DNA of 64,000 bases from an uncultured Candidatus Saccharibacteria bacterium (GTDB taxonomy: Bacteria > Patescibacteriota > Saccharimonadia > Saccharimonadales > Saccharimonadaceae). Shown here in pieces: positions 16,967 to 24,567 of this stretch; the stretch's first letter is position 1, and every line of letters starts with the position of its first letter. Below the pieces are notes generated by a model that ran no database searches, was not told where the DNA came from, and was given only the letters and a program-made list of their open reading frames with translations. A program made the position numbers and the translations under genes. Where the stretch lies: the NCBI GenBank assembly GCA_937889535.1, contig CALBZW010000014.1:28191-92190 (forward strand), given 5' to 3'.

Positions 16967-17055
16967 ACATGACACCTCCTTATAACTAGTAACGTGCTGC
17001 CCGCCCATTGTAACAAGCATCCCTGCGAATGTCAAATCGCCTCGCTCGCCAGAAC

Positions 17056-17577
17056 TTATCTATTTTTTAACAAATCATCTTTCATTAGCCCCCAGAGCGC
17101 CATCCCGGTCGCCACCGAAACGTTGAATGATTCCTTCCGCCCCCGCATCGGAATCTCCAAAAAATACTCACACCCTTTCCGCACTTCTGCCGGAATTCCA
17201 TTCACTTCCTCCCCCAGTATCAGTATCACCCGCTCGCCAAAATCCTGCTCGCCTAGTACAATCTTGCGTATCTCTTCTTCCGGCGCCAAATTATTCTCCA
17301 GCCCAACCGCCGTCCAGCCTTCCTCGCGAGCTTGTCGCAGCCACTCCGGTAAATCCTCGACCGATTCCTGCGCCACCATCTTTTCTGCGCCCAGTGCTGA
17401 CTTCTCGATCTGCCGATTCAGTTTCTCTCTCAGGTGCGGCAACATTCGCTGGTCATCGTACCGCGGCGTATATCCCGAAAACACCACTTCGCTCACCCCC
17501 AGCCCTTCCGCCGTACGCAAAATCGCCCCCACATTATAAATCGACCGAATATTATGTAAGACTAGGCGTAATATCAC
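17056..17577 (-). CDS. SpoU-family (TrmH-like) RNA 2'-O-methyltransferase
   Basis: Carries the SPOUT signature motifs: NIRSIYNVGAILRTAEGLG (motif 1), LILGEEVNGIPAEV (motif 2) and IPMRGRKESFNVSVATGMALW (motif 3). Methylates tRNA or rRNA ribose with S-adenosylmethionine; the target cannot be told. Length 173 is typical for the single-domain form. The start is GTG only six bases after a TGT-TATACT box, so the message is probably leaderless. Confidence 0.93.
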   Translation of the reverse strand: MILRLVLHNIRSIYNVGAILRTAEGLGVSEVVFSGYTPRYDDQRMLPHLREKLNRQIEKSALGAEKMVAQESVEDLPEWLRQAREEGWTAVGLENNLAPEEEIRKIVLGEQDFGERVILILGEEVNGIPAEVRKGCEYFLEIPMRGRKESFNVSVATGMALWGLMKDDLLKNR

Positions 17578-17583
17578 GTTTTA

Positions 17584-17592
17584 AGTATAACA
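17584..17592 (-). promoter_or_regulatory. Extended -10 promoter for leaderless SpoU gene
   Basis: On the minus strand TG-T-TATACT ends six bases before the GTG start, with no Shine-Dalgarno sequence. Confidence 0.55.
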
Positions 17593-17593
17593 T

Positions 17594-17626
17594 GAAAAAT
17601 GGCCCTCAGTCCAAGAACCGAGAGCC
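17594..17626 (-). terminator. Terminator of the 83-residue gene
   Basis: On the minus strand GGCTCTC and GAGGGCC arms (7 bp with one G-U) are followed by ATTTTTC. Confidence 0.65.
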
Positions 17627-17638
17627 GCGTGGTAACTT

Positions 17639-17890
17639 TTATCCTTTCTTTTTTCTCATAATCCTTTCTGCGATACTTTTCGCAAGTATGTATACCTCGT
17701 CATCGTTTTGGCACCAGCTGCCAGGCGGCGTCTTGACCTTAATCAAGTCACAACGGACAATACTTAGATCGTCCTTCGTACCCACACCTGACGCTACTGC
17801 GGAAAAACTCTCGCTGCGCGCGATTTCAAGGTATCTTTCATTAAAGTCTGTTTCTGATAATGCGCGAAGAAACTCTCCGACATTAGTCAT
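17639..17890 (-). CDS. Hypothetical protein (83 residues)
   Basis: Small soluble protein with no recognised domain; helical N-terminus (NVGEFLRALSETDFNERYLEI) and basic tail. The ATG is preferred over an in-frame GTG three codons upstream because AAAGGA lies about ten bases before the ATG and almost touches the GTG. A consensus TTGACT/TACAAT promoter and a 3' terminator frame it as a single-gene unit. Confidence 0.6.
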   Translation of the reverse strand: MTNVGEFLRALSETDFNERYLEIARSESFSAVASGVGTKDDLSIVRCDLIKVKTPPGSWCQNDDEVYILAKSIAERIMRKKKG

Positions 17891-17944
17891 TATTACCACA
17901 TCCTTTCTCTAAAGTACATTTAATTGGGGCGAAAACCCAAACCA

Positions 17945-17960
17945 GAAGTCGAACGACTTC
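17945..17960. repeat. Dyad in the leader of the 83-residue gene
   Basis: GAAGTCG-AA-CGACTTC is a perfect 7-bp dyad located just downstream of the -10 box, a position suited to a repressor site. Confidence 0.4.
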
Positions 17961-17968
17961 CATTTACT

Positions 17969-17997
17969 ATTGTAGCATACATCACTAAAAAAGTCAA
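17969..17997 (-). promoter_or_regulatory. Consensus promoter for the 83-residue gene
   Basis: TTGACT, 17-base spacer, TACAAT with TGC extension on the minus strand; a leader of about 80 bases follows. Confidence 0.75.
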
Positions 17998-18041
17998 TAC
18001 TAAAAACGGGAATTACTCAAAAAGACAAACATAACTTTTAT

Positions 18042-18920
18042 TTAGTCGTAATATGTCATCCCTGATTGTAGTCCCTGACTTAATTTCGCTGCCTTTTTGT
18101 CGGCTAGATTAAAATCTTTCTGAAATACCGTCTGAAAATACGCCAAAACCGTTTCACGATCATAATTTGCCCGCCGATTCAACCTACCACCTCGGTCGCG
18201 TCTCGAATCATAGCTAAAATCATTGGTCATGAAATTTCGCGGCGTAAATCTAGTCGTGCCGTATTTTTCCGCCAGTAAATTTAAGGCATTTAGCTGCCGG
18301 ATCATATTATTATGACAAGTTCGCCTGGTCTGCTGATAAGCATCATAATCCATATGCAAGAAGTCATAATCCGTCGACGCCTCAACATAATCCATCACCT
18401 TTCGCCAAGTTTGTCGCATGAGCTGCTGCTCGGCTGCCGTCTCCTCCGTCGGATCGGTCGCTGTCACGCGGGAGTTCAGCTCCGCCATCCGCTCTTCGTA
18501 GAAAATACCGGTTGCCGCTTCAACCGTCTCATGCGGCTCAACGACACCCAGCCCCTGGGTGTCAGCTAATTCGTATGGTGAGCGAATTAGCTGCTCTGAC
18601 ATCGCCTTATTTGTCGCTGCCTCAGCCCTTTGCCAATCATATGCAATATCTTCCTCATACTTCGCTAACGTCGTCCGGTAATCTTCATGACTTGCCTTGT
18701 CCGCCGGCATTTGCTTGTTATAACGCGCAAACTGCTCCTCCGTGTCATTATATTCACGACTCCAATACTGCACTTCCGCTTTCCAATCAGTCGGCGCCCG
18801 TTCAATTTTTTCTTCCATTACATCGAGCGCCGCCAAAACTTGATCGCCTATCGCTCGTTCATCTTCTCGCTCAAGCTTCTCTGAGCTGATAGATTGACCT
18901 TCTGATCTTTCGCCCTTCAT
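18042..18920 (-). CDS. Hypothetical helical protein (292 residues)
   Basis: Soluble, strongly charged and predicted mostly helical, with heptad-like stretches around residues 15-130 (EREDERAIGDQVLAALDVM and following). The C-terminal third is arginine- and tyrosine-rich. No domain recognised. It has a GAGGT site before the ATG and a TGT-TATAAT -10 box 20 bases further up. Neighbours are other minus-strand orphans. Confidence 0.65.
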   Translation of the reverse strand: MKGERSEGQSISSEKLEREDERAIGDQVLAALDVMEEKIERAPTDWKAEVQYWSREYNDTEEQFARYNKQMPADKASHEDYRTTLAKYEEDIAYDWQRAEAATNKAMSEQLIRSPYELADTQGLGVVEPHETVEAATGIFYEERMAELNSRVTATDPTEETAAEQQLMRQTWRKVMDYVEASTDYDFLHMDYDAYQQTRRTCHNNMIRQLNALNLLAEKYGTTRFTPRNFMTNDFSYDSRRDRGGRLNRRANYDRETVLAYFQTVFQKDFNLADKKAAKLSQGLQSGMTYYD

Positions 18921-18941
18921 TTTACCTCACTTCTTTGCTCT

Positions 18942-18950
18942 ATTATAACA
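18942..18950 (-). promoter_or_regulatory. Extended -10 promoter of the 292-residue gene
   Basis: TG-T-TATAAT on the minus strand, followed by a leader of about 20 bases with GAGGT before the ATG. Confidence 0.5.
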
Positions 18951-18957
18951 TGAAATA

Positions 18958-18980
18958 GCTGCGTCCATCATGGGCGCAGC
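18958..18980. terminator. GC-rich hairpin between two orphan genes
   Basis: GCTGCG and CGCAGC arms with an inner CC/GG pair. It lies after the stop of the upstream minus-strand gene but lacks a strong T run, so its role as a terminator is uncertain. Confidence 0.4.
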
Positions 18981-19013
18981 ACATTCACAAATAAGGTCCG
19001 AACAATATGAAGT

Positions 19014-19313
19014 CTAGTAATTGCGATAACTACCGATAAAATCAGCTAAAGATACTAACACCTGCTGGAGACTGAAATCAACGGTTTTTATCATTGGATT
19101 GAATAAAACTATGAGAATTCCAGAATCCATGTGGCGAAAGTCAACTACAGCCGCCTTGCTTGACGCAAGGGATATTTGCGCGCAAATATCATGGAGTGTT
19201 TTATCGGCTGCCGAATCAATCTTGCATTTTTCCGGTTCAAAACATACCGTATAAAACGTTTCACTGCACTGGTCGACTTTTACAACCTTGTTATCGTACT
19301 TAAATCCTGCCAC
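19014..19313 (-). CDS. Hypothetical protein (99 residues), GTG start
   Basis: The GTG start is set by a GGGGAGGTG site eight bases upstream. A longer reading from the far upstream codon is excluded because it would start inside the -35 box of the consensus promoter. The protein (AGFKYDNKVVKVDQCSETF, later VVDFRHMDSGILIVLF) shows an alternating beta-like pattern. No family recognised. It diverges from leuS. Confidence 0.65.
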   Translation of the reverse strand: MAGFKYDNKVVKVDQCSETFYTVCFEPEKCKIDSAADKTLHDICAQISLASSKAAVVDFRHMDSGILIVLFNPMIKTVDFSLQQVLVSLADFIGSYRNY

Positions 19314-19374
19314 AGTTTTCACCTCCCCTTCATGTGGCTTTTCCGTCCTATGGCTACAATTAACCTGTACCTCC

Positions 19375-19403
19375 ATTATACCATGCCTCGCCAAAATTGT
19401 CAA
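19375..19403 (-). promoter_or_regulatory. Perfect consensus promoter of the 99-residue gene
   Basis: TTGACA, 17 bases, TATAAT on the minus strand. Its -35 box lies only seven bases from the -10 box of leuS on the other strand, so the two promoters may interfere. Confidence 0.85.
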
Positions 19404-19410
19404 TATATAG

Positions 19411-19416
19411 TATAAT
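19411..19416 (+). promoter_or_regulatory. -10 box for leaderless leuS
   Basis: TATAAT ends 7 bases before the leuS ATG. No Shine-Dalgarno and no TG extension; it sits beside the divergent promoter. Confidence 0.5.
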
Positions 19417-19423
19417 TATCTCC

Positions 19424-21853
19424 ATGGATAGATATGACCCTCTGAAAATCGAACAAAAATGGCAAAAAATCTGGTCCGAGACGAAGGCTTTCAAAGCTGG
19501 GCCGATTGATGCTAAGACCGCTAGTGGCGATCCGAAGCCTAAGAAATACCTCGCCGAGATGTTCCCGTACCCCTCTGGCGCTGGGTTGCACGTTGGTCAT
19601 GTCCGTAATTTTACCATTGTCGATGTCTTGACGCGCTTCTATACTCAACAAGAATTGAACGTTTTGCGCCCATTCGGCTATGATACTTTCGGCCTTCCTG
19701 CTGAGAATTACGCGATTAAGACCGGTATCTCTCCACAAGAAGCGACGAAGACCAATATTGCCAATTTTCGCAAACAAGCCCAAAAACTCGGCTATGCGAT
19801 CGACTGGGACCGTGAGATTAACACTAGTGATCCGGAGTATTACAAGTGGACGCAGTGGTGCTTCTTGCAGCTGTACAAAGCCGGTCTCGCCTACCAAAAA
19901 GAGTCATATCAATGGTGGTGCCCGGTCGACAAGACGGTTCTCGCGAACGAACAGGTTGAGAACGGTCATTGCTGGCGCTGCGGCCACGAAGTCGAAAAGA
20001 AAAAGATGAAGCAGTGGTTCTTCAAAATTACTGCTTACGCCGATGAACTACTAGATTCGCTTGATGAGTGTGACTGGCCAGAAAAGATTAAGGTCATGCA
20101 GAAAAACTGGATCGGCCGCTCAGAAGGAGCTACAGTGCGATTTGACGTAGAAGGACGACCAGATAGCATCGAAGTCTTTACCACTCGTCCAGATACGATT
20201 TTCGGCGCCACTTTCTTGGTCCTTGCTCCAGAACATCCGCTACTGGGGGATCTCGTGAATGATGATACCCGCGAAAAAGTCGAAAGCTACTGTGCGGATG
20301 CCCTGAAAAAGTCCGAAATTGAACGCCAAGAAAACAAGGAGAAGACAGGCGTCTTTACTGGTAGTTATGCGATTAACCCCGCCACTGGCGCGAAAATGCC
20401 AATTTGGGTTTCAGATTACGTCCTGATGGGCTACGGCACGGGCGCGATTATGGCGGTGCCGGCGCATGACGAGCGTGATTTTGAATTCGCCGAGAAATTT
20501 GAATTACCGATTATTGAGGTGGTCGAGAAGCCCGAGAACAGCGATGACGCTGAGCGCTGTTATCACGGTGAGGGCGAACTAGTGAACTCCGGTCAGTTTA
20601 ACGGCACGCGCAGTGAAGATGCGCGCGAGCAAATTGTCGCTTGGCTTGAAGAGCGCGGCGTTGGCGAAAAGAAAGTCACTTACAAGATGCGCGATTGGCT
20701 AATTTCGCGCCAGCGCTATTGGGGCTGCCCGATTCCGGTCGCGTACGATAAGGATGGCAATGTTCACCTAATCCCAGAAGATCAGCTCCCGGTCATGCAC
20801 CCAGAGGTAAAAGATTATCAACCAGACGACACTGGTCGCTCGCCACTTGCCAAAGCCGAAGAATGGCTGAAAGTGACTTTGAAGGATGAAAATGGCAATG
20901 ATATTGAGTGTACGCGCGAGACCGACACGCTTGATGGCTATGCTTGCTCTAGCTGGTATTTGTGGCGCTATACTAGCCCCCATGATACTGAGGCAGCCTG
21001 GGATCCAGAGGCGATTAAATACTGGGCGCCGACCGACGTCTACGTTGGTGGCGATCACGCCGTTGCACATCTGCTCTATGTGAGATTTTGGTGCAAATTC
21101 TTCGCCGACCAAGGGTATCTGCCATTCCGCGAACCGATTAAGAAATTGCTTTACAATGGCTATATTAATGCTCCCGATGGCAAGAAGATGTCGAAGAGCA
21201 AGGGTAACGTCATCGATCCGCTCGAAGTCATTGAGAGTGGCTACGGCGCCGACACTTTACGTACTTACGAAATGTTTATCGGTCCATACGACCAAGACGC
21301 CGCTTGGAACACCGAGGCAATCGGCGGAGTGTATAGATTCTTGAACAGATGCTGGACGCTATGTTTTGATGACGCGTCTCGAGAAAAAACGGGAGCAGGC
21401 TCGACGGCGTTTTTGCGTCACAAAACTATCAAAAAAGTCACTGACGACATCTATCGCTGCAGCTTCAACACGGCGGTAGCAGCGCTGATGGAATATGTGA
21501 ATGAATTGTACAAGGTCGGGCATAGCAACGATGATACTATCGCACTTGCGAAGTTGCTTAAGCCATTTGCACCGCATCTTGCCAGCGAAATGCTAGAGAA
21601 GCTGGGGAGCGACGACATTTGGCCGGAATGGGATGAGAAATATCTCGTCGCGGACGAAGTTGAGCTTGTCGTCCAGGTGAACGGCAAGTTGCGTGGCCGT
21701 GTTATGGTCGGCGTTGACTTGCTCGAAGATGAAGAAAAGCTAAAGGAACTAGCTATGGCCGAAGAAAATGTCCAGCGCTTCATCGCGAACAAAGAAATCC
21801 GCAAAGTCATCGTGCCAAAGGGCGCCAAGTTAGTGAATATCGTCGTTGCCTAA
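19424..21853 (+). CDS. leuS: Leucyl-tRNA synthetase
   Basis: Charges tRNA-Leu. The HIGH-type motif is FPYPSGAGLHVGHVRN, the KMSKS motif is KKMSKSKGNVI, and the editing domain TRPDTIFGATFLVLAPEHPL is intact, so it can deacylate misacylated tRNA. The zinc module retains cysteines (WWCPVDKTVLANEQV and CWRCGHEVEKKKMKQWFF). Length 809 is normal for bacterial type. The ATG at MDRYDPLKIEQKW is chosen because it sits just after the -10 box; nine upstream in-frame residues would overlap the promoter. Confidence 0.97.
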   Translation: MDRYDPLKIEQKWQKIWSETKAFKAGPIDAKTASGDPKPKKYLAEMFPYPSGAGLHVGHVRNFTIVDVLTRFYTQQELNVLRPFGYDTFGLPAENYAIKTGISPQEATKTNIANFRKQAQKLGYAIDWDREINTSDPEYYKWTQWCFLQLYKAGLAYQKESYQWWCPVDKTVLANEQVENGHCWRCGHEVEKKKMKQWFFKITAYADELLDSLDECDWPEKIKVMQKNWIGRSEGATVRFDVEGRPDSIEVFTTRPDTIFGATFLVLAPEHPLLGDLVNDDTREKVESYCADALKKSEIERQENKEKTGVFTGSYAINPATGAKMPIWVSDYVLMGYGTGAIMAVPAHDERDFEFAEKFELPIIEVVEKPENSDDAERCYHGEGELVNSGQFNGTRSEDAREQIVAWLEERGVGEKKVTYKMRDWLISRQRYWGCPIPVAYDKDGNVHLIPEDQLPVMHPEVKDYQPDDTGRSPLAKAEEWLKVTLKDENGNDIECTRETDTLDGYACSSWYLWRYTSPHDTEAAWDPEAIKYWAPTDVYVGGDHAVAHLLYVRFWCKFFADQGYLPFREPIKKLLYNGYINAPDGKKMSKSKGNVIDPLEVIESGYGADTLRTYEMFIGPYDQDAAWNTEAIGGVYRFLNRCWTLCFDDASREKTGAGSTAFLRHKTIKKVTDDIYRCSFNTAVAALMEYVNELYKVGHSNDDTIALAKLLKPFAPHLASEMLEKLGSDDIWPEWDEKYLVADEVELVVQVNGKLRGRVMVGVDLLEDEEKLKELAMAEENVQRFIANKEIRKVIVPKGAKLVNIVVA

Positions 21854-21866
21854 AAATAAGGAGTTT

Positions 21867-22355
21867 ATGAACAAAGCTGAGATTTACGATTACCTTAAAG
21901 CGCATCAGGTTGGCTATGAAGCTGCCGAACATCCCGCGGTCTATAATATGGAAGAAATGTCGCAAATTGATCTTCCGCATCCCGAGGTTGACGCCAAAAA
22001 CCTTTTCGTCCGCGATGACAAGAAAGCGAACTATTATCTGATTACCGTCAAGGGTGATAAACGCGTCAATCTGAAGGAATTTCGTCATCAGCATAGCCTA
22101 CGCAACCTTAGTTTTGCCTCTGAACAGGATTTGATGGAGATTATGGGGCTGATTCCTGGCGCAGTTACGCCCCTTGGACTTCTAAATGATACTGATTTAA
22201 AAGTTCAGTTCTATCTTGATCGTGATTTTCTAGGAGGCTCTGGCCTGGTTGGGGTTCATCCAAATGACAATACCGCGACAATTTATCTCCAGATACAAGA
22301 TCTGATTAGGCTTATCCAAGAACACGGTAATAAGGTGGAGATTGTCGAGATTTAA
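21867..22355 (+). CDS. YbaK/ProX-family aminoacyl-tRNA deacylase
   Basis: Trans-editing enzyme family that hydrolyses misacylated tRNA-Pro. The pattern HPAVYNMEEMSQIDLPHPEVDAKNLFV, YYLITVKGDKRVN (conserved lysine) and GLIPGAVTPLGLLND (G-x-x-P-G and S/T-P-F/L-G) fits the ProX/YbaK fold. AAGGAG lies before the chosen ATG; 162 residues. It follows leuS by 13 bases. Confidence 0.85.
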   Translation: MNKAEIYDYLKAHQVGYEAAEHPAVYNMEEMSQIDLPHPEVDAKNLFVRDDKKANYYLITVKGDKRVNLKEFRHQHSLRNLSFASEQDLMEIMGLIPGAVTPLGLLNDTDLKVQFYLDRDFLGGSGLVGVHPNDNTATIYLQIQDLIRLIQEHGNKVEIVEI

Positions 22356-22427
22356 TCCCGTAGCCCTCAAGAACAGGGAATTTTGCGCCAAAATGCTTGC
22401 TAAACAGAGACTTTAGCGTAAATAGTA

Positions 22428-22456
22428 TTGACTTTTTGAACAAAGTGTGCTACAAT
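22428..22456 (+). promoter_or_regulatory. Consensus promoter of the membrane protein gene
   Basis: TTGACT, 17-base spacer ending TGTGC, TACAAT; the leader of about 60 bases contains AAAGGAGG before the ATG. Confidence 0.75.
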
Positions 22457-22519
22457 AGAAAGAGTAGTTAGCATCACCTTGTTAAACAAGCACATTTATT
22501 TCAAAAGGAGGGTTTTACT

Positions 22520-23230
22520 ATGACTAAAACCAAATCTAAGGCGTATAACCTACTGGCTACACTCTCTATTGTACTCTCGGCAACCATCGGAATGGTTCTC
22601 GCATTATTTACGTTTTTCGACGTTTTTACGGAGCCGGACTATGGTCCCCCTCATGGTACAATAAGCGTCTTTTACGTTGCATTCTGTATTGTTGCGATTG
22701 TTGCGTTCTATGCATTGGCGATAGGAATAACCTATATTCTCTACCGTCTCATCGGGAAGATATTTGAGTCGATCTTGGCTTGCAATATCTATGAGTGCAG
22801 TTGGAAGAGTTATGCTGACGGTTTTTATGTCATGCGTCGTAATGACCAGACCAGGGATATAAATCTCAGCAACCTTAGGACCGGCGGACCCGCCGGAAAC
22901 ACGCAGAAGACATACACGGTGTATGTCGAGCTATCATACCGACAGCTCGACATTGCGATTTACCGTATGTTAAACCAGTTCCATTCAGTTCGCTATGAGT
23001 TGCCGCAGAGTTATATCATGCCGGATGGCGTCAGCTGTCTTAGTCGGCCGAAGATCACGCTTCGCGCCGCCATACGGGCCAAAAACGAGATGCGCGAAGA
23101 TGAAACGGTATTTTTTGTTTATCATGTCGATTATCCTGAACGCAAAAGCCAGCTGGCGCACGAGGATAAACGTGGTAAAGTCGTCATCATTGAAACTGAT
23201 AACCTTGCTAACTGCACCACCCCGGAATGA
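22520..23230 (+). CDS. Hypothetical two-helix membrane protein
   Basis: Residues 12-36 and 48-75 are membrane helices. The rest is a soluble domain with a cysteine-containing start (ILACNIYEC) and an arginine-rich YCMRR-like stretch. No family recognised. The stop codon lies within the loop of its own terminator hairpin, and the FISUMP-like cassette starts right after the terminator. Confidence 0.65.
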   Translation: MTKTKSKAYNLLATLSIVLSATIGMVLALFTFFDVFTEPDYGPPHGTISVFYVAFCIVAIVAFYALAIGITYILYRLIGKIFESILACNIYECSWKSYADGFYVMRRNDQTRDINLSNLRTGGPAGNTQKTYTVYVELSYRQLDIAIYRMLNQFHSVRYELPQSYIMPDGVSCLSRPKITLRAAIRAKNEMREDETVFFVYHVDYPERKSQLAHEDKRGKVVIIETDNLANCTTPE

Positions 23231-23247
23231 TCCGGGGTTTCTTTTTT
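23220..23247 (+). terminator. Terminator overlapping a stop codon
   Basis: CCCCGGA and TCCGGGG arms with ATGA in the loop, then TTTCTTTTTT. The loop holds the TGA stop of the upstream gene. Confidence 0.85.
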
Positions 23248-23474
23248 CCGGCACTACCGGCGCCACCACCATAGTACAGTTACCATTGGCTTTTGTCCGT
23301 AGTGGGTATGTGCATCTGGATAGTGGCTACGTGTATGGCGTCAACTACGAGGGTGATAACTGGTCGCGTACAACCTATTCGTCTGCCAGCGCCTATCGTC
23401 TCGCCCTCTACCCTACGGGTATCAATATGAATGCGGCGAATCGCTACTACGCCTTCCCCCTCCGCTGCCTCTAG
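23246..23474 (+). pseudogene. Promoterless FISUMP-like cassette A
   Basis: Reading the forward frame gives TTGATTIVQLPLAFVRSGYV, then a variable stretch (HLDSGYVYGVNYEGDNWSRTTY), then AYRL and a YYAFPLRCL end with a stop. The W-S-R-T, A-Y-R-L and GF/AFPLRC landmarks match the FISUMP-type C-terminal domain of secreted surface proteins. There is no start codon, promoter or ribosome binding site; it begins directly after a terminator. The first 57 bases (23246-23302) are identical to 24028-24084 in cassette B, and 23256-23311 is identical, on the other strand, to 38607-38662 in cassette C. Confidence 0.75.
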
Positions 23475-23540
23475 CGAAAATCAAAAAAGAAAAGTCTTAT
23501 GCTTGCTAGTTTCTCTCGAATTATGCTAGTCTGAATCTCA

Positions 23541-23734
23541 GGGGCGACAGGTAGCTTAACTTTTGGTCTATAGGTGGGAGAAAGGAGTCAAGTATGATCA
23601 TACGGATTCTATATGAAGGCAGACATGCCCGAATTGATCTAAAAATTATCCTCGCCGAAAGACGAAGATAATCAAATCATAAACTAATTCCTATTCTATC
23701 AAAGTTTTATAAATAAAGCAAACTCTGTCGCCCC
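23541..23734. mobile_element. 194-bp element with 10-11 bp terminal inverted repeats
   Basis: GGGGCGACAG at the left end matches CTGTCGCCCC at the right end (11 bp if the flanking A/T pair is counted). The element is flanked by TCA on both sides, which could be a 3-bp target duplication. Inside lies a small ORF with a good ribosome binding site. It is either a small non-autonomous insertion or a structured RNA closed by the repeats. Confidence 0.45.
23594..23671 (+). CDS. Possible 25-residue peptide within the inverted-repeat element
   Basis: ATG is preceded by GAAAGGAGTC with correct spacing. The peptide is MIIRILYEGRHARIDLKIIL plus a short arginine-rich end, basic with an amphipathic look. 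No known family. It may be a leader peptide or an accidental ORF; only the strong ribosome binding site supports it. Confidence 0.35.
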   Translation: MIIRILYEGRHARIDLKIILAERRR

Positions 23735-23806
23735 TCAAAAGGGAGATTAACGAAATAATTTCGCTTTGCGATGACAACGAGTTTCTGGCCCTACATTATC
23801 CGACAA

Positions 23807-23840
23807 TCAGAAATCCGGAGCAAAAACTCCGGGCTTCTGA
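23807..23840 (-). terminator. Hairpin after tRNA-Gln
   Basis: TCAGAA-AT-CCGGAG and CTCCGG-GC-TTCTGA arms flank a CAAAAA loop. It ends two bases from the CCA of the tRNA, so it probably ends the transcript on the minus strand, although a long T tract is missing. Confidence 0.55.
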
Positions 23841-23841
23841 C

Positions 23842-23916
23842 TGGCTGGGTCGGCAGGATTCGAACCTGCGAATGTCGGGACCAAAACCCGGTGCCTTACC
23901 ACTTGGCGACGACCCA
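23842..23916 (-). tRNA. tRNA-Gln (anticodon TTG)
   Basis: Read on the minus strand, the acceptor stem TGGGTCG pairs with CGACCCA, the T arm carries GGTTCGAATCC, and the anticodon loop TTTTGGT gives anticodon TTG. A GCCA 3' end is encoded, so CCA need not be added. The encoded mature length is 75 bases. Its charging may rely on the GatCAB genes further along this window, which convert Glu-tRNA-Gln to Gln-tRNA-Gln. Confidence 0.95.
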
Positions 23917-23967
23917 ATACCTTAATTCTAGCGCAAAAACGCCAGAATGACAACACCCTATCCCCTC

Positions 23968-23996
23968 ATTATATCATAGATACGATAAAAAGTCAA
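23968..23996 (-). promoter_or_regulatory. Consensus promoter of tRNA-Gln
   Basis: TTGACT, 17-base spacer, TATAAT on the minus strand. The spacer end TATCTATGATATAAT closely matches the promoters of two orphan genes at 27.5 and 30.1 kb. Confidence 0.8.
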
Positions 23997-24012
23997 TATA
24001 AACCTTTTCTGA

Positions 24013-24268
24013 TAACTACAATGCTACTTCCGGCACTACCGGCGCCACCACCATAGTACAGTTACCATTGGCTTTTGTCCGTAGCGGGTACGTCTATACT
24101 AATAGTGGCGCGGTCGGCAGCGTCGGCTACGTCGGCAACAATGGCTATAGCTGGTCGCGTACGTCCCGTTCGTCTACGAGCGCTTACCGCCTGAACTTCA
24201 ACGCTACTGACGTCTATCCGTCAGGCAACGGCAATCGTTGGTACGGTTTTCCCCTCCGCTGCCGCTAA
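24013..24268 (+). pseudogene. Promoterless FISUMP-like cassette B
   Basis: Forward frame reads NYNATSGTTGATTIVQLPLA, then a variable middle (SGAVGSVGYVGNNGYSW) and SRTSRSSTSAYRL, ending GNRWYGFPLRCR with a stop. It starts in mid-sequence with a stop codon just upstream and no ATG or ribosome binding site. Its 5' block is identical over 57 bases to cassette A. No functional start is seen. Confidence 0.75.
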
Positions 24269-24339
24269 CTATACGCGGAAAGAGATAGGAAGACTGAGGT
24301 GTATGTAGTGCTTCTGGAATATAAAGACGATAAACCCAA

Positions 24340-24418
24340 GATTTAAGCTGAAGTTTCAGTAAAAGTCAGCGGAGTTACGTCTCCGGAACTTTTGCGTCAA
24401 AAAACTTCAACTTAAATC
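24340..24418. repeat. Long imperfect hairpin after cassette B
   Basis: The 17-base arms at 24340-24356 and 24402-24418 match at 16 of 17 positions (GATTTAAGCTGAAGTTT against its complement with one mismatch). Inside, AAAAGT pairs with ACTTTT and CGGAG with CTCCG. No gene is seen in the tract. Confidence 0.65.
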
Positions 24419-24567
24419 CTGACGTGAAGCGTCCCATTCTGAAAGTGCTAGTCATAGCTTTATCTATATTCCTCCTCCTGATCAGTCACAGAAGCAATTT
24501 CACTCTTGTCCCCGAGAGAAAAATGTGATACTATTAGATACAGAATCTGATATTAACAAGGAGCATT

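Noticed and set aside
19314..19403. Longer N-terminus for the 99-residue minus-strand gene
   Set aside because: It would begin inside the -35 box of its own promoter; the GTG with GGGGAGGTG is the right start.
23541..23740. Possible tmRNA or RNase P RNA because of the closing inverted repeat and internal short ORF
   Set aside because: There is no T-arm GGTTCGA motif, no 3' CCA and no recognisable RNase P core; the length is also short.
23246..24268. Diversity-generating retroelement
   Set aside because: No reverse transcriptase or template repeat is found in the window, so it is kept only as an option for the cassettes, not as a feature.
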